DNA of 64,000 nucleotides, taken from NCBI GenBank assembly GCA_021151695.1, contig JAGKWU010000010.1, positions 294,692 through 358,691 of the forward strand, written 5' to 3'. The notes beneath the pieces are model-generated. The model did not search any database, was not told where the DNA came from, and saw only the letters and a list, made by a program, of their open reading frames with translations. Below, one piece after another: positions 17,327-25,232 of the stretch. Numbering within the stretch: the stretch's first letter is position 1; each line of letters opens with the position of its first letter. A program made the position numbers and the translations under genes. Source of the DNA: Cellvibrionaceae bacterium. GTDB lineage: Bacteria; Pseudomonadota; Gammaproteobacteria; Pseudomonadales; Cellvibrionaceae.

Positions 17327-19516
17327 ATGTTTTTACGTCTTACACCAGCCACAGAGCGATGGTTTCCTGTGCTTGCGCTTTCGCTGGCCATTATTGGTAT
17401 CACTGCGCGCGCCGATGAATCCATGCCTGCGCGGGCTGAGTTGGCCTCGGCCACTAGCGGTGTGGATCTCTACAGTCTTTCCCTCGAAGAGTTAAGCCAA
17501 ATCCAGGTGTCCATTGCCACCGGTAACAACACGCCAATAGGCAAGGCACCAGGGGTGGCTTCGGTGGTCTATGCGGCAGAGATTGAAGCCATGGGCGCGC
17601 GCAACCTTGATGAGGTATTGGAGACGCTACCGGGCCTGCATGTTTCCCTCTCATCCCTGAGCCGGCTGGATTCGGTCTATTCGATACGCGGCATACACAC
17701 AGGTTTCAATCCGCAGGTGTTGCTGCTGCTCGACGGCGTACCTGTGCAATTCAGTCTGCAAAGTGGCAGGCCGACACTGTTTCGCCTGCCGGTTACCAGC
17801 ATTGAACGGGTGGAGATTATTCGCGGCCCCGGCTCTGCAATTTACGGCGCAGACGCCTTTGCCGGGGTGATCAACGTGATTACCAAAGATTCCCGTTCTA
17901 TCGCTTCCACGTCCATAGGTATGCGCACCGGCTCCTTCGATTCCCGCGATTTTTGGTTGCAAACAGGCGGAGATTGGCAGGGTTTGGGGCTGGCATTAAG
18001 CATGACTTACCAATCCACCGACGGCGACAAGAATCGCCGCGTGGGCAGCGATCAGCAGAGCATTCTGGATAGCGTTCTCGGGACCAAGGCGTCCCTGGCT
18101 CCCGGCGCATTGTCGACTCGCTATGAAATACTCGATACCCATCTTTCGGTGACTGGCGACCGCTTCCAGGCCAACCTGTGGAACTGGCAATCGCGCGATG
18201 CCGGCATAGGGGCGGGCGGTGCCCAGGCGCTGGACCCCTGGGGCCATGACGATAGCCGCCTCACTCGTGGCGATATCAACCTGGATTTGCTCAAATCCGA
18301 CTGGTGGGACAACAGCCTGCGGCTCAACTATCTGGATTACCGCATTAGCACGCACTTTAAATTGTTTCCCAATGGCGCTGTTCTGCCGGTAGGCAGCGAT
18401 GGGAACCTCAATTTCGCCGCACCGGCGGGCATCGTCAGTTTCCCCGATGGTTTGTTTGGCAATCCCGGTGGTAGCTCCACCGATGGCCAGTTGGAATTTA
18501 TCTCCACCTACACCGGGTGGGATAACCACCGTTTGCGTGTCGCCGCGGGCGCGCGCCGGCAAGCTATCAGTGCCTCGGAGACCAAGAATTTTGGGCCGGG
18601 TGTGATTGATGGCACCCAGTCGGTAGTGACAGGGGAGCTGACAGATCTGGCGGGGACGGAGAATATCTATCTGGATGACAGGGCCCGTCGTCTGCATTAC
18701 GTCTCTCTGCAGGATGAGTGGCAACTGGCGACTGACCTGGAGTTGACTGCTGGCCTGCGCTACGACCGCTATTCCGACTTTGGCGGCACCACCAATCCAC
18801 GCCTGGCACTGGTTTGGTCTGCCACCGGGAATTTTACGGCCAAACTGCTTTACGGCAGCGCTTTCCGCGCGCCGTCCTTTGCCGAGCTTTACCTCAAAAA
18901 CAATCCCGTCTCTCTCGGCAATCCCAATCTGGTGCCGGAAAAGATCGACACTCGCGAGCTATCCCTTAACTACCGCGTGGGCGAACTGGAGACGACTCTG
19001 ACAGCCTTTACCTACAAGGCCAGCGACATGATTGATTTTGTGCTGGACGCCAACGCCACCACCAAAACGGCGCAAAATGCCCGCGACCAAGATGGCAGTG
19101 GTTATGAGCTGGAATTGTTGTGGAAACCGGCAACTAGCCTGCATCTGAGCGCCAGCTATTCGCGCCAGTGGTCGGAGGATAGCCGCAGCGGGGCGACTAT
19201 TCCGGATGCGCCGGGCGAGCAGCTCAAAGCCAATGTGACTTGGTTACCTGCAGCTGACTGGTCACTGGCCGCCCAACTTGCCGCTGTTGGAAAACGCGCG
19301 CGCAGTGCGGGTGATACACGCTCTGCCATAGAAGATTACACCCGCCTCAATCTCAACCTCACCCGTAAAAACCTGGCGGCTGGGCTGGATGTATCGCTGG
19401 CGATGCGCAACGCTGCCAACACGGATGAGCGCGAACCCAGCACCGGCGCCATCGCTGAAGATTATCCCCTGGAAAGCCGCAGCTACTGGCTGGGCCTGAC
19501 CTATAACTTCCATTAG
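17327..19516 (+). CDS. TonB-dependent outer-membrane receptor 1
   Basis: 729 residues: signal peptide (about 1-29), an N-terminal stretch 'LYSLSLEELSQIQVSIATG', a plug domain (about 65-190, with 'IRGIHTGFNPQVLLLLDGVP' and 'IERVEIIRGPGSAIYGADAF' cited in part), and a beta-barrel ending in 'SYWLGLTYNFH'. It imports a ligand across the outer membrane with TonB energy. It is a close tandem paralogue of the next gene, with large identical blocks in plug and barrel. It lies downstream of the YfiR-domain kinase, an association that suggests receptor-linked signalling. The ligand is unknown. A possible Fur box points to iron chelates, but the overall family is broad. Confidence 0.9.
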   Translation: MFLRLTPATERWFPVLALSLAIIGITARADESMPARAELASATSGVDLYSLSLEELSQIQVSIATGNNTPIGKAPGVASVVYAAEIEAMGARNLDEVLETLPGLHVSLSSLSRLDSVYSIRGIHTGFNPQVLLLLDGVPVQFSLQSGRPTLFRLPVTSIERVEIIRGPGSAIYGADAFAGVINVITKDSRSIASTSIGMRTGSFDSRDFWLQTGGDWQGLGLALSMTYQSTDGDKNRRVGSDQQSILDSVLGTKASLAPGALSTRYEILDTHLSVTGDRFQANLWNWQSRDAGIGAGGAQALDPWGHDDSRLTRGDINLDLLKSDWWDNSLRLNYLDYRISTHFKLFPNGAVLPVGSDGNLNFAAPAGIVSFPDGLFGNPGGSSTDGQLEFISTYTGWDNHRLRVAAGARRQAISASETKNFGPGVIDGTQSVVTGELTDLAGTENIYLDDRARRLHYVSLQDEWQLATDLELTAGLRYDRYSDFGGTTNPRLALVWSATGNFTAKLLYGSAFRAPSFAELYLKNNPVSLGNPNLVPEKIDTRELSLNYRVGELETTLTAFTYKASDMIDFVLDANATTKTAQNARDQDGSGYELELLWKPATSLHLSASYSRQWSEDSRSGATIPDAPGEQLKANVTWLPAADWSLAAQLAAVGKRARSAGDTRSAIEDYTRLNLNLTRKNLAAGLDVSLAMRNAANTDEREPSTGAIAEDYPLESRSYWLGLTYNFH

Positions 19517-19849
19517 CCAATTTTCACGCATCAACAACGCATGAATTCCTGGCCCGTAATCGGGCCCGGATTTGTGTTGTCGCTTATTTCATCAAAACAG
19601 AACTGAACCACAGTTTTCGCAAAAGAATTGGGGTTGGTTTGCTTTCGTCCCTAACTAAACTAAGGTTAGTATGCTTAGCACAAATTGTACTTACACCCTT
19701 GTTTTTAGAAGTGATCAGGCCTGTTGTTCCTGACGGAACGCTCGCAGTAGCGCGGCAACTGGCCAGAAAATAATTTCATTACTACAGATCTGGCGCAGCT
19801 TTCGGTGAGATGGAAACTGACGCCCTTACGCACGGGATTGGGTTTGACT
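19517..19849. other. Intergenic region between the tandem receptors
   Basis: About 330 bases. A small inverted repeat 'CCCGTAATCGGG' (about 19554-19565) follows receptor 1 and may act as a weak terminator. No gene is seen, and no match to the Fur-like sequence found before receptor 1 was noticed. Receptor 2 may therefore be regulated differently. Confidence 0.4.
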
Positions 19850-22000
19850 ATGGCGAAGCTGAACAAGGTTTTTCGTCTGTTGCCATTGGCAGCAGCAATC
19901 GGTTGTTTGACGGTGCACGCGGAGACAAGTAGTGCACCGGTGGATGTCTACAATCTCTCGCTGGCCGAGTTGGGTCAGGTACAGATTTCTATCGCAACGG
20001 GTAACAGCACACCGCTGGATAAAGCCCCGGCGACCGCCTCGGTTGTCTACGCCGCCGAGATTGAGGCCATGGGGGCGCGCACCCTGGACGATGTGCTCAA
20101 AAGTATCCCCGGCCTACATGTGGCACCTTCTGCCTTAAGTCGACTGGATTCGGTTTACTCCATTCGCGGTATACACACAGGTTTTAACTCCCAGGTATTG
20201 CTGCTGGTTAACGGCTTGCCGGTGCAATCCACTTTCCAGGGCGGCCATCCCGCTATGTTGCGCATTCCGGCCGTGAATATCGCCCGGGTGGAAGTCATGC
20301 GCGGCCCCGGTTCTGCCATCTACGGTGCGGACGCCTACGCCGGGGTGATCAATGTGATCACCAAGGATTCATCCTCCATTGAAACAACCAAAGTCTCTGG
20401 CAGCGTTGGCTCCTTTGGTGCGCGCGAAATTTCCCTGCAAAGTGCGGGTGAATGGAACGGTATCGCCATGGCGCTGGATATGTCCTATCAGCAAACCGAT
20501 GGCGACGACAGCCGACGGGTAGACACAGATTTCCAGACCACCCTGGATGCCATGCTCAAAACCCATGCCTCACTGGCGCCCGGTGCGCTCTCCACCCGCT
20601 ACCAGATTTTCGATACCCACCTGGCCCTGAGCGGTGAACGCTGGCAATTTAACCTCTGGAATTGGCTGTCCTCGGATGCCGGCATAGGCGCGGGCGGTGC
20701 CCAGGCGCTGGACTACGAAGGCCACGATGACAACCATCTGGTGATGGCCGATGCCACCTATCATTTCGACGGTGGTGGCCAAGCCTGGGATAACAGTATC
20801 CGCCTGAGCGATCTCTACAGCGATCACACCACCAGCTTTATCCTGTTTCCCGCCGGGGCGAAAATCCCCATTGGCAGCGACGGCAATATCAACTTCGCCA
20901 AGCCCGCCGGGCTGGTGTCTTTTCCTGATGGCCTCAGGGGTAAACCCGGCCAGGTGACTAACGATTCCCAACTGGAATTTATCTCCATCTACAACGGCTG
21001 GGACAGCCACAGGCTGCGTTTTTCACTGGGTACTCGCTACCAGACGTACAATGGCAGCGAGGACAAAAATTTCGGCCCGGGTGTGATAAATGGCACCCAG
21101 CCGGTCGTGGATGGCCATCTGGTGGGGGTGGACGACACGCCCTATATCTTCCTCGCCGACCACAACCGCCGGGTGCGTTTCCTGTCGCTGCAGGATGAGT
21201 GGAAATTGCTTGCCGACCTCACACTGACGGCCGGTTTGCGCTATGACGATTACTCGGACTTTGGCGATACCACCAATCCGCGCCTCGCCTTGGTGTGGGG
21301 CGTGAATGAAGACCTGACCGCCAAACTACTGTATGGCAGCGCTTTCCGCGCGCCCTCGTTTTCGGATCTGGGCCAGAAGAACAACCCGGTATCACTGGGC
21401 AACCCCAATCTTAATCCCGAGCAGATAGATACGGTGGAACTGGCATTCAGCTACAGGCTCAACCAGAACCTGCAAGCCAGCCTGACCTTCTTTGACTACG
21501 AAGCCAAAGATGTAATTGAGTTTTTGTCCGACGCCAACGGTGTGACCAAAACTGCGCAAAATGCCCGCGATCAGGACGGCGATGGCTTCGAACTGGAGCT
21601 GAGCTGGAAGCCTATGTCGCAGCTGCGTTTGAGCAGCAGCTATTCAAAGCAGGATGCGACTGATGCGAAAACCCATACCCCTATTGCCGATGCGCCAGGA
21701 AAACAATACAAACTCAACGCTGACTGGGAGTTCGCCCACAACTGGTTCTTTAACTCCCAGTTGGACAGGGTTGCAGATCGCGCCCGCGCCCAAGGCGACA
21801 AGCGTGCACCCATCGCCGATTACACCTGGGTAAACCTCACCTTGCGCGCAAAAGATATAGTTCCCGATCTGGATCTGTCGCTGGCCGTGCGCAATGCTAC
21901 TGATGCGGATGCACGGGAACCCAGTAGCGGCCGTATTGCCAAAGATTATCCGTTGGAGTCCCGCAGCGGTTGGTTGGAGCTAAGGTATTCGTTCCACTAG
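19850..22000 (+). CDS. TonB-dependent outer-membrane receptor 2 (paralogue of receptor 1)
   Basis: 716 residues from ATG 19850, chosen because it gives a standard signal peptide ('LLPLAAAIGCLTVHA'). The frame continues 15 codons upstream to a GTG with no better ribosome-binding site. It has the same layout as receptor 1: 'VYNLSLAELGQVQISIATG', a plug with 'IRGIHTGFNSQVLLLVNG', and a barrel ending in 'GWLELRYSFH'. The paralogy indicates a tandem duplication followed by divergence, presumably for different ligands. It is followed by tandem short repeats derived from its own last codons and then by the citrate-synthase-like pair. Confidence 0.9.
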   Translation: MAKLNKVFRLLPLAAAIGCLTVHAETSSAPVDVYNLSLAELGQVQISIATGNSTPLDKAPATASVVYAAEIEAMGARTLDDVLKSIPGLHVAPSALSRLDSVYSIRGIHTGFNSQVLLLVNGLPVQSTFQGGHPAMLRIPAVNIARVEVMRGPGSAIYGADAYAGVINVITKDSSSIETTKVSGSVGSFGAREISLQSAGEWNGIAMALDMSYQQTDGDDSRRVDTDFQTTLDAMLKTHASLAPGALSTRYQIFDTHLALSGERWQFNLWNWLSSDAGIGAGGAQALDYEGHDDNHLVMADATYHFDGGGQAWDNSIRLSDLYSDHTTSFILFPAGAKIPIGSDGNINFAKPAGLVSFPDGLRGKPGQVTNDSQLEFISIYNGWDSHRLRFSLGTRYQTYNGSEDKNFGPGVINGTQPVVDGHLVGVDDTPYIFLADHNRRVRFLSLQDEWKLLADLTLTAGLRYDDYSDFGDTTNPRLALVWGVNEDLTAKLLYGSAFRAPSFSDLGQKNNPVSLGNPNLNPEQIDTVELAFSYRLNQNLQASLTFFDYEAKDVIEFLSDANGVTKTAQNARDQDGDGFELELSWKPMSQLRLSSSYSKQDATDAKTHTPIADAPGKQYKLNADWEFAHNWFFNSQLDRVADRARAQGDKRAPIADYTWVNLTLRAKDIVPDLDLSLAVRNATDADAREPSSGRIAKDYPLESRSGWLELRYSFH

Positions 22001-22099
22001 GCTATTTATTCGCTCCAAAAAGCTATTCGCTCCAAAAAGCTATTCGTTTCAAAAAGCTATTCGTTCCAAAAAGGTAGTCGCCCCAAAAAAGTAGTCGCC
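22001..22099 (+). repeat. Tandem 17-bp repeats derived from the 3' end of the receptor gene
   Basis: Five tandem units of about 17 bp (21, 17, 17, 17 and 18 bp) and a partial sixth, consensus 'GCTATTCGTTCCAAAAA'. The 11 bases 'TATTCGTTCCA' are also the last coding bases of the receptor (Tyr-Ser-Phe-His codons) just before its stop. The array therefore seems to have grown from the gene terminus. Confidence 0.8.
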
Positions 22100-22160
22100 G
22101 GCTGCGTGGCAGTCGGCTATTCCACTCCATTGAGACCATCATCCCCCTCGAGACTATTTA

Positions 22161-23003
22161 ATGACCCTGGATTCCTCACCAAAGGACACCAATCACAAGG
22201 ACAATCAGCAACCTCCCATCAAAAAAGTCGAAGTGCGCAGCCGCAACGAGGCATTTAGCGAGCGTGCATCCACTCGCATCTGGCAGGAAACGCCAGCAGA
22301 CGATAATCCCTACATCGCCAGCGCAGCCCGCTGCCACGGCTATGACCTGTTTGAACTTATGGAAAAACGCTCCTTTGTGGATGTGTTTTACCTGCTGTTT
22401 CGTGGCGAGCTGCCCAGTCCCGACGAAGCCAAGTTGTTACAGGCGCTGATGATCGGGTTGATCAACCCCGGCCCGCGTCACCCGGCCACTCGCGCCGCCA
22501 TGAATGTGGGCGTAGGCAAGACAGATCCGCTGCACATATTGCCTATAGCGGCAGGTGTGTTGGGCGGCGATCACCAGGGCGGCGGTGAGCTGGAAGACGC
22601 CATGCGCTTTGTGCGCAAACAGCAAAAATCCAATCCGGCGGACCTGCTGGACTTTGAAGACGTGGAAGCAACCCCCGGTTTTGGCCAACGCCATGGCGGG
22701 ATAGATTTGCTCGCCGTTGGCATAGGCGAGCGTCTGGCCGCTATGCCGGCTGCGGGCCCGGCACTTAAGTGGGGATTGGCTTTCTCGGCGGTATTGGCAG
22801 AATCTGGTCGCGGTTGGTTAACAACAGGTGTGGCGGCGGCTGTCTTTGCTGATCTGGGCTTCCAGCCTCGCGCCGGCGGCGTGCTCTTCCAACTTCTCGG
22901 AGCACCTGGGTTGGTCGCTCATGGTCTCGAAGTCGCGAACAAACCTATTACCGCTATGCCCTATGTGAGCGATGCGAACTATGTGATTGAGCGGAAGGTA
23001 TAG
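22161..23003 (+). CDS. Citrate-synthase-superfamily protein A, altered catalytic residues
   Basis: 280 residues with the fold signature of short citrate-synthase/citryl-CoA-lyase proteins: 'CHGYDLFELMEKRSFVDVF', 'FRGELPSPDEAKLLQ', 'GDHQGGGE', 'PGFGQRHGG' and 'ADLGFQPRAGGVLF'. Aligned by eye with citryl-CoA lyases, the His of the H-G-G motif falls on Q139 (next to H138), the His of G-F-G-H-P on Q176 and the catalytic Asp of N-V-D-G on T222. Standard condensation chemistry is therefore doubtful. The next gene starts 3 bases after its stop and encodes a second member of the superfamily, so the two may form a heteromer. The role is unknown. Confidence 0.75.
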   Translation: MTLDSSPKDTNHKDNQQPPIKKVEVRSRNEAFSERASTRIWQETPADDNPYIASAARCHGYDLFELMEKRSFVDVFYLLFRGELPSPDEAKLLQALMIGLINPGPRHPATRAAMNVGVGKTDPLHILPIAAGVLGGDHQGGGELEDAMRFVRKQQKSNPADLLDFEDVEATPGFGQRHGGIDLLAVGIGERLAAMPAAGPALKWGLAFSAVLAESGRGWLTTGVAAAVFADLGFQPRAGGVLFQLLGAPGLVAHGLEVANKPITAMPYVSDANYVIERKV

Positions 23004-23006
23004 TTT

Positions 23007-23852
23007 ATGAACGGTATTAAATCCCTAAGCTACAGCAATTCACAGACAGTCGACTGGTTGAATGCCCGCCGCGGCAAAATTATCAGCGGTACCGGCGGCT
23101 GGTTTCCGGGCAAAGGCGTGTTCAGCCACGGCTATTCCATGCTGGAAGAATTGGTGGGCGAAAAATCCTATTTCCAGATCCTGATACTCAATGCCACGGG
23201 CAAGATGGTGTCGCGCGAGCTGGCTTATTGGGTGGAGTGTATCTACGGCTGCCTGAGCTGGCCCGATCCGCGCATCTGGTGCAACCAGATTGGTGCCTTG
23301 GCGGGCACGGCGCGCACGTCAGTAGTGGCGGCGACAACCCTGGGCGCACTGGCGGCAGATTCGCGCACCTATGGTCCGCGCACCCGCTTGGAAGGCGTGA
23401 AGTTTATCCAGGGCGCCCTGAAAAAATTCAAAGAGGGCATGACCCCGGAGGAGATAGTCGCCGAAGCTGCGGCGGGCACGCGCGGCAAACCCTATATCGT
23501 TGGCTACATTCGCCCCATCGCCAAAGGCGACGAGCGTATCGACACCATGCAGCGCGTTAGCCGCAACCTCGGCCTGACTGCCGGCGAGCATTTGCAATTG
23601 GCTTATGAAATAGAGCAAGTGCTTATCGACAATTACGATGAGCGCATGAACATCAACGGCTATGTGTGCGCATTTTTATCGGACTATGGTTTTACCGCGC
23701 AGGAGATGTACCAGATGTTCGCTGCGATGGTCGCTAGCGGCGTTACTGCCTGTTATGTGGATGCTCTCAAGCAACCGCCAGAAAGTTTTTTGCCCTGGCG
23801 CTGCGATGACATTGATTATCAGGGTGCCGCTGCGCGCCCGGTACCGGATTAA
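23007..23852 (+). CDS. Citrate-synthase-superfamily protein B, altered catalytic residues
   Basis: 281 residues, with a ribosome-binding site 'GAAGG' in the end of gene A. The superfamily pattern is seen in 'GGWFPGKGVFSHGYSMLEEL', 'VGYIRPIAKGDERI' and 'MNINGYVCAFLSDYGF'. The His of G-F-G-H-P is replaced by R169, the catalytic Asp of N-V-D-G by N217, and the position of the H-G-G His by G123. It forms a two-gene unit with protein A, downstream of TonB receptor 2. Possible roles are a non-canonical lyase or synthase, or a binding protein. I do not recognise a characterised homologue. Confidence 0.72.
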   Translation: MNGIKSLSYSNSQTVDWLNARRGKIISGTGGWFPGKGVFSHGYSMLEELVGEKSYFQILILNATGKMVSRELAYWVECIYGCLSWPDPRIWCNQIGALAGTARTSVVAATTLGALAADSRTYGPRTRLEGVKFIQGALKKFKEGMTPEEIVAEAAAGTRGKPYIVGYIRPIAKGDERIDTMQRVSRNLGLTAGEHLQLAYEIEQVLIDNYDERMNINGYVCAFLSDYGFTAQEMYQMFAAMVASGVTACYVDALKQPPESFLPWRCDDIDYQGAAARPVPD

Positions 23853-23873
23853 TCCCGCCGTAAATTGGTGAGA

Positions 23874-25076
23874 TTAATTTGCCAGCTTTTTGGGTTTTTG
23901 CCGGGAGTTTTCCAATGCGCGCACATTGCGCTCGGCGAGCTGCTGCATATAGTTGGCGGCAGCTTCGGCATCCATAGAGCCTTCATTGAACCTGAGCATG
24001 CCCTTGTTCATCGCGTTCCACACCAAGCTCATATCCTGTTCGGCGGGAATGGGTTTGGCATCAGCCATCACTTCCAATACTTTTTTCATGTAGCCACTGG
24101 CTTTGTCTTTGGCATAGACATAAGCCGATGGCTCTACCGGAATTGCCTGAAACTGATCCCACAACTTGCGCTGCACCACCGGGCTTTGCAGGTAATCCAG
24201 CAGTTTACGCAGCAGCTCGCGTTTTTCACCGGTTAAGCCCTGCTCGGGAAAGGCAACTACGTAAGTACTGAACGGCGATGCGAGTTTTTTATCACCGATT
24301 TTTGGAATATCGCTCACCCCCAATTTATCGCCCAAGCTGCGCGCAAAATCGTTGATATCCCAAGTGCCTCCAATGGCATAGGCCAACTTGCCGGATTTAA
24401 ATAAAATTTCGGTGCAGGCTAAATCGCACACGGGCGAGTGAATTATTTTGCGTGTGTCGCGATAAAACTTCAGTGCATCTATAGCGGCTGGCGTATTTAA
24501 CTGGATGTTGTTATCAACCAACGGCCAACCGCCATAGGCGCTCATAAACGGCAGCAAGTAATAAGGCTCGTTGTAGGGCCAGGCAATGGTGGAAACATTT
24601 TGCGCATCAAATTTACTTTTTTGCGCCGCGAGCGTTTGCCAATCGCGTGCCGGCACATCTACCAGCGCTTTGTTGTAATAGAGAAATAAATGGTTGCCTT
24701 GAATAAGCGGGGCGCCGTACAGCTTGCCGTCGCTAATACCGCATTTGAGTATGTTATCGGGAATTTTGGCTTTAAAAATTTTTGGATCGATTTCACTGTA
24801 ATTGGCAAACGAATAAAGCCCCACCTGGTCGCTCGGTAAAATAATCACATCGGGCGGTGACAATTCCATCATGGACAGTAGCTTTGTTTTCATGTCATCG
24901 ACATTCAAATGCTCAGCCTTGACCGCAACTTTCTGCTCCTGGGAAAAACCACTCATCAACACGCCAATCAGAGCTTCGTTATAGCTGTAAACAACACGCA
25001 GCTCGTTAGCGGCATAGCTGAGCGCACTGAGATGCATGGATAGCAATACCAATACTAATTTTGTTCGCCAGTTCAT
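23874..25076 (-). CDS. Orphan periplasmic solute-binding protein (sugar ABC type)
   Basis: 400 residues with a signal peptide ('LVLVLLSMHLSALSYAA') and the pattern of MalE-like extracellular binding proteins: 'PPDVIILPSDQVGLY', 'GKLYGAPLIQGNHLFLYYNK' and 'GKLAYAIGGTWDINDF'. No ABC permease or ATPase gene is nearby. It is convergent with the citrate-synthase-like pair and shares a strand with the receiver/GGDEF/EAL gene upstream, with a gap of 156 bases. It may serve a distant transporter or act as a periplasmic sensor for a kinase or cyclase. Confidence 0.85.
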   Translation of the reverse strand: MNWRTKLVLVLLSMHLSALSYAANELRVVYSYNEALIGVLMSGFSQEQKVAVKAEHLNVDDMKTKLLSMMELSPPDVIILPSDQVGLYSFANYSEIDPKIFKAKIPDNILKCGISDGKLYGAPLIQGNHLFLYYNKALVDVPARDWQTLAAQKSKFDAQNVSTIAWPYNEPYYLLPFMSAYGGWPLVDNNIQLNTPAAIDALKFYRDTRKIIHSPVCDLACTEILFKSGKLAYAIGGTWDINDFARSLGDKLGVSDIPKIGDKKLASPFSTYVVAFPEQGLTGEKRELLRKLLDYLQSPVVQRKLWDQFQAIPVEPSAYVYAKDKASGYMKKVLEVMADAKPIPAEQDMSLVWNAMNKGMLRFNEGSMDAEAAANYMQQLAERNVRALENSRQKPKKLAN

Positions 25077-25232
25077 GTGGGTGCTCAGCGGTGGCTTGTT
25101 GGAATGCGCTTTCGCCGTATTCTCAAGCGAAGCGCTTATGGATTTCTTTGGTAAAGAGAGTGTAGAACATTAATTCCATCAGGCAGGAAATGTCGGCCGT
25201 TGCCGGCCTGCTCGGGTAGCTGGTTTAACCAA

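Noticed and set aside
17192..17330. Possible cobalamin riboswitch before TonB receptor 1
   Set aside because: A hairpin and some CCCGC/CTGTAA-like bases are present, but the conserved B12-box core and order of elements are not.
17996..18724. 242-codon minus-strand open frame
   Set aside because: Antisense to the barrel of TonB receptor 1.
22001..22099. CRISPR-like short repeats
   Set aside because: Units are directly adjacent with no spacers and are copies of a gene end, not a CRISPR array. No cas genes are present.
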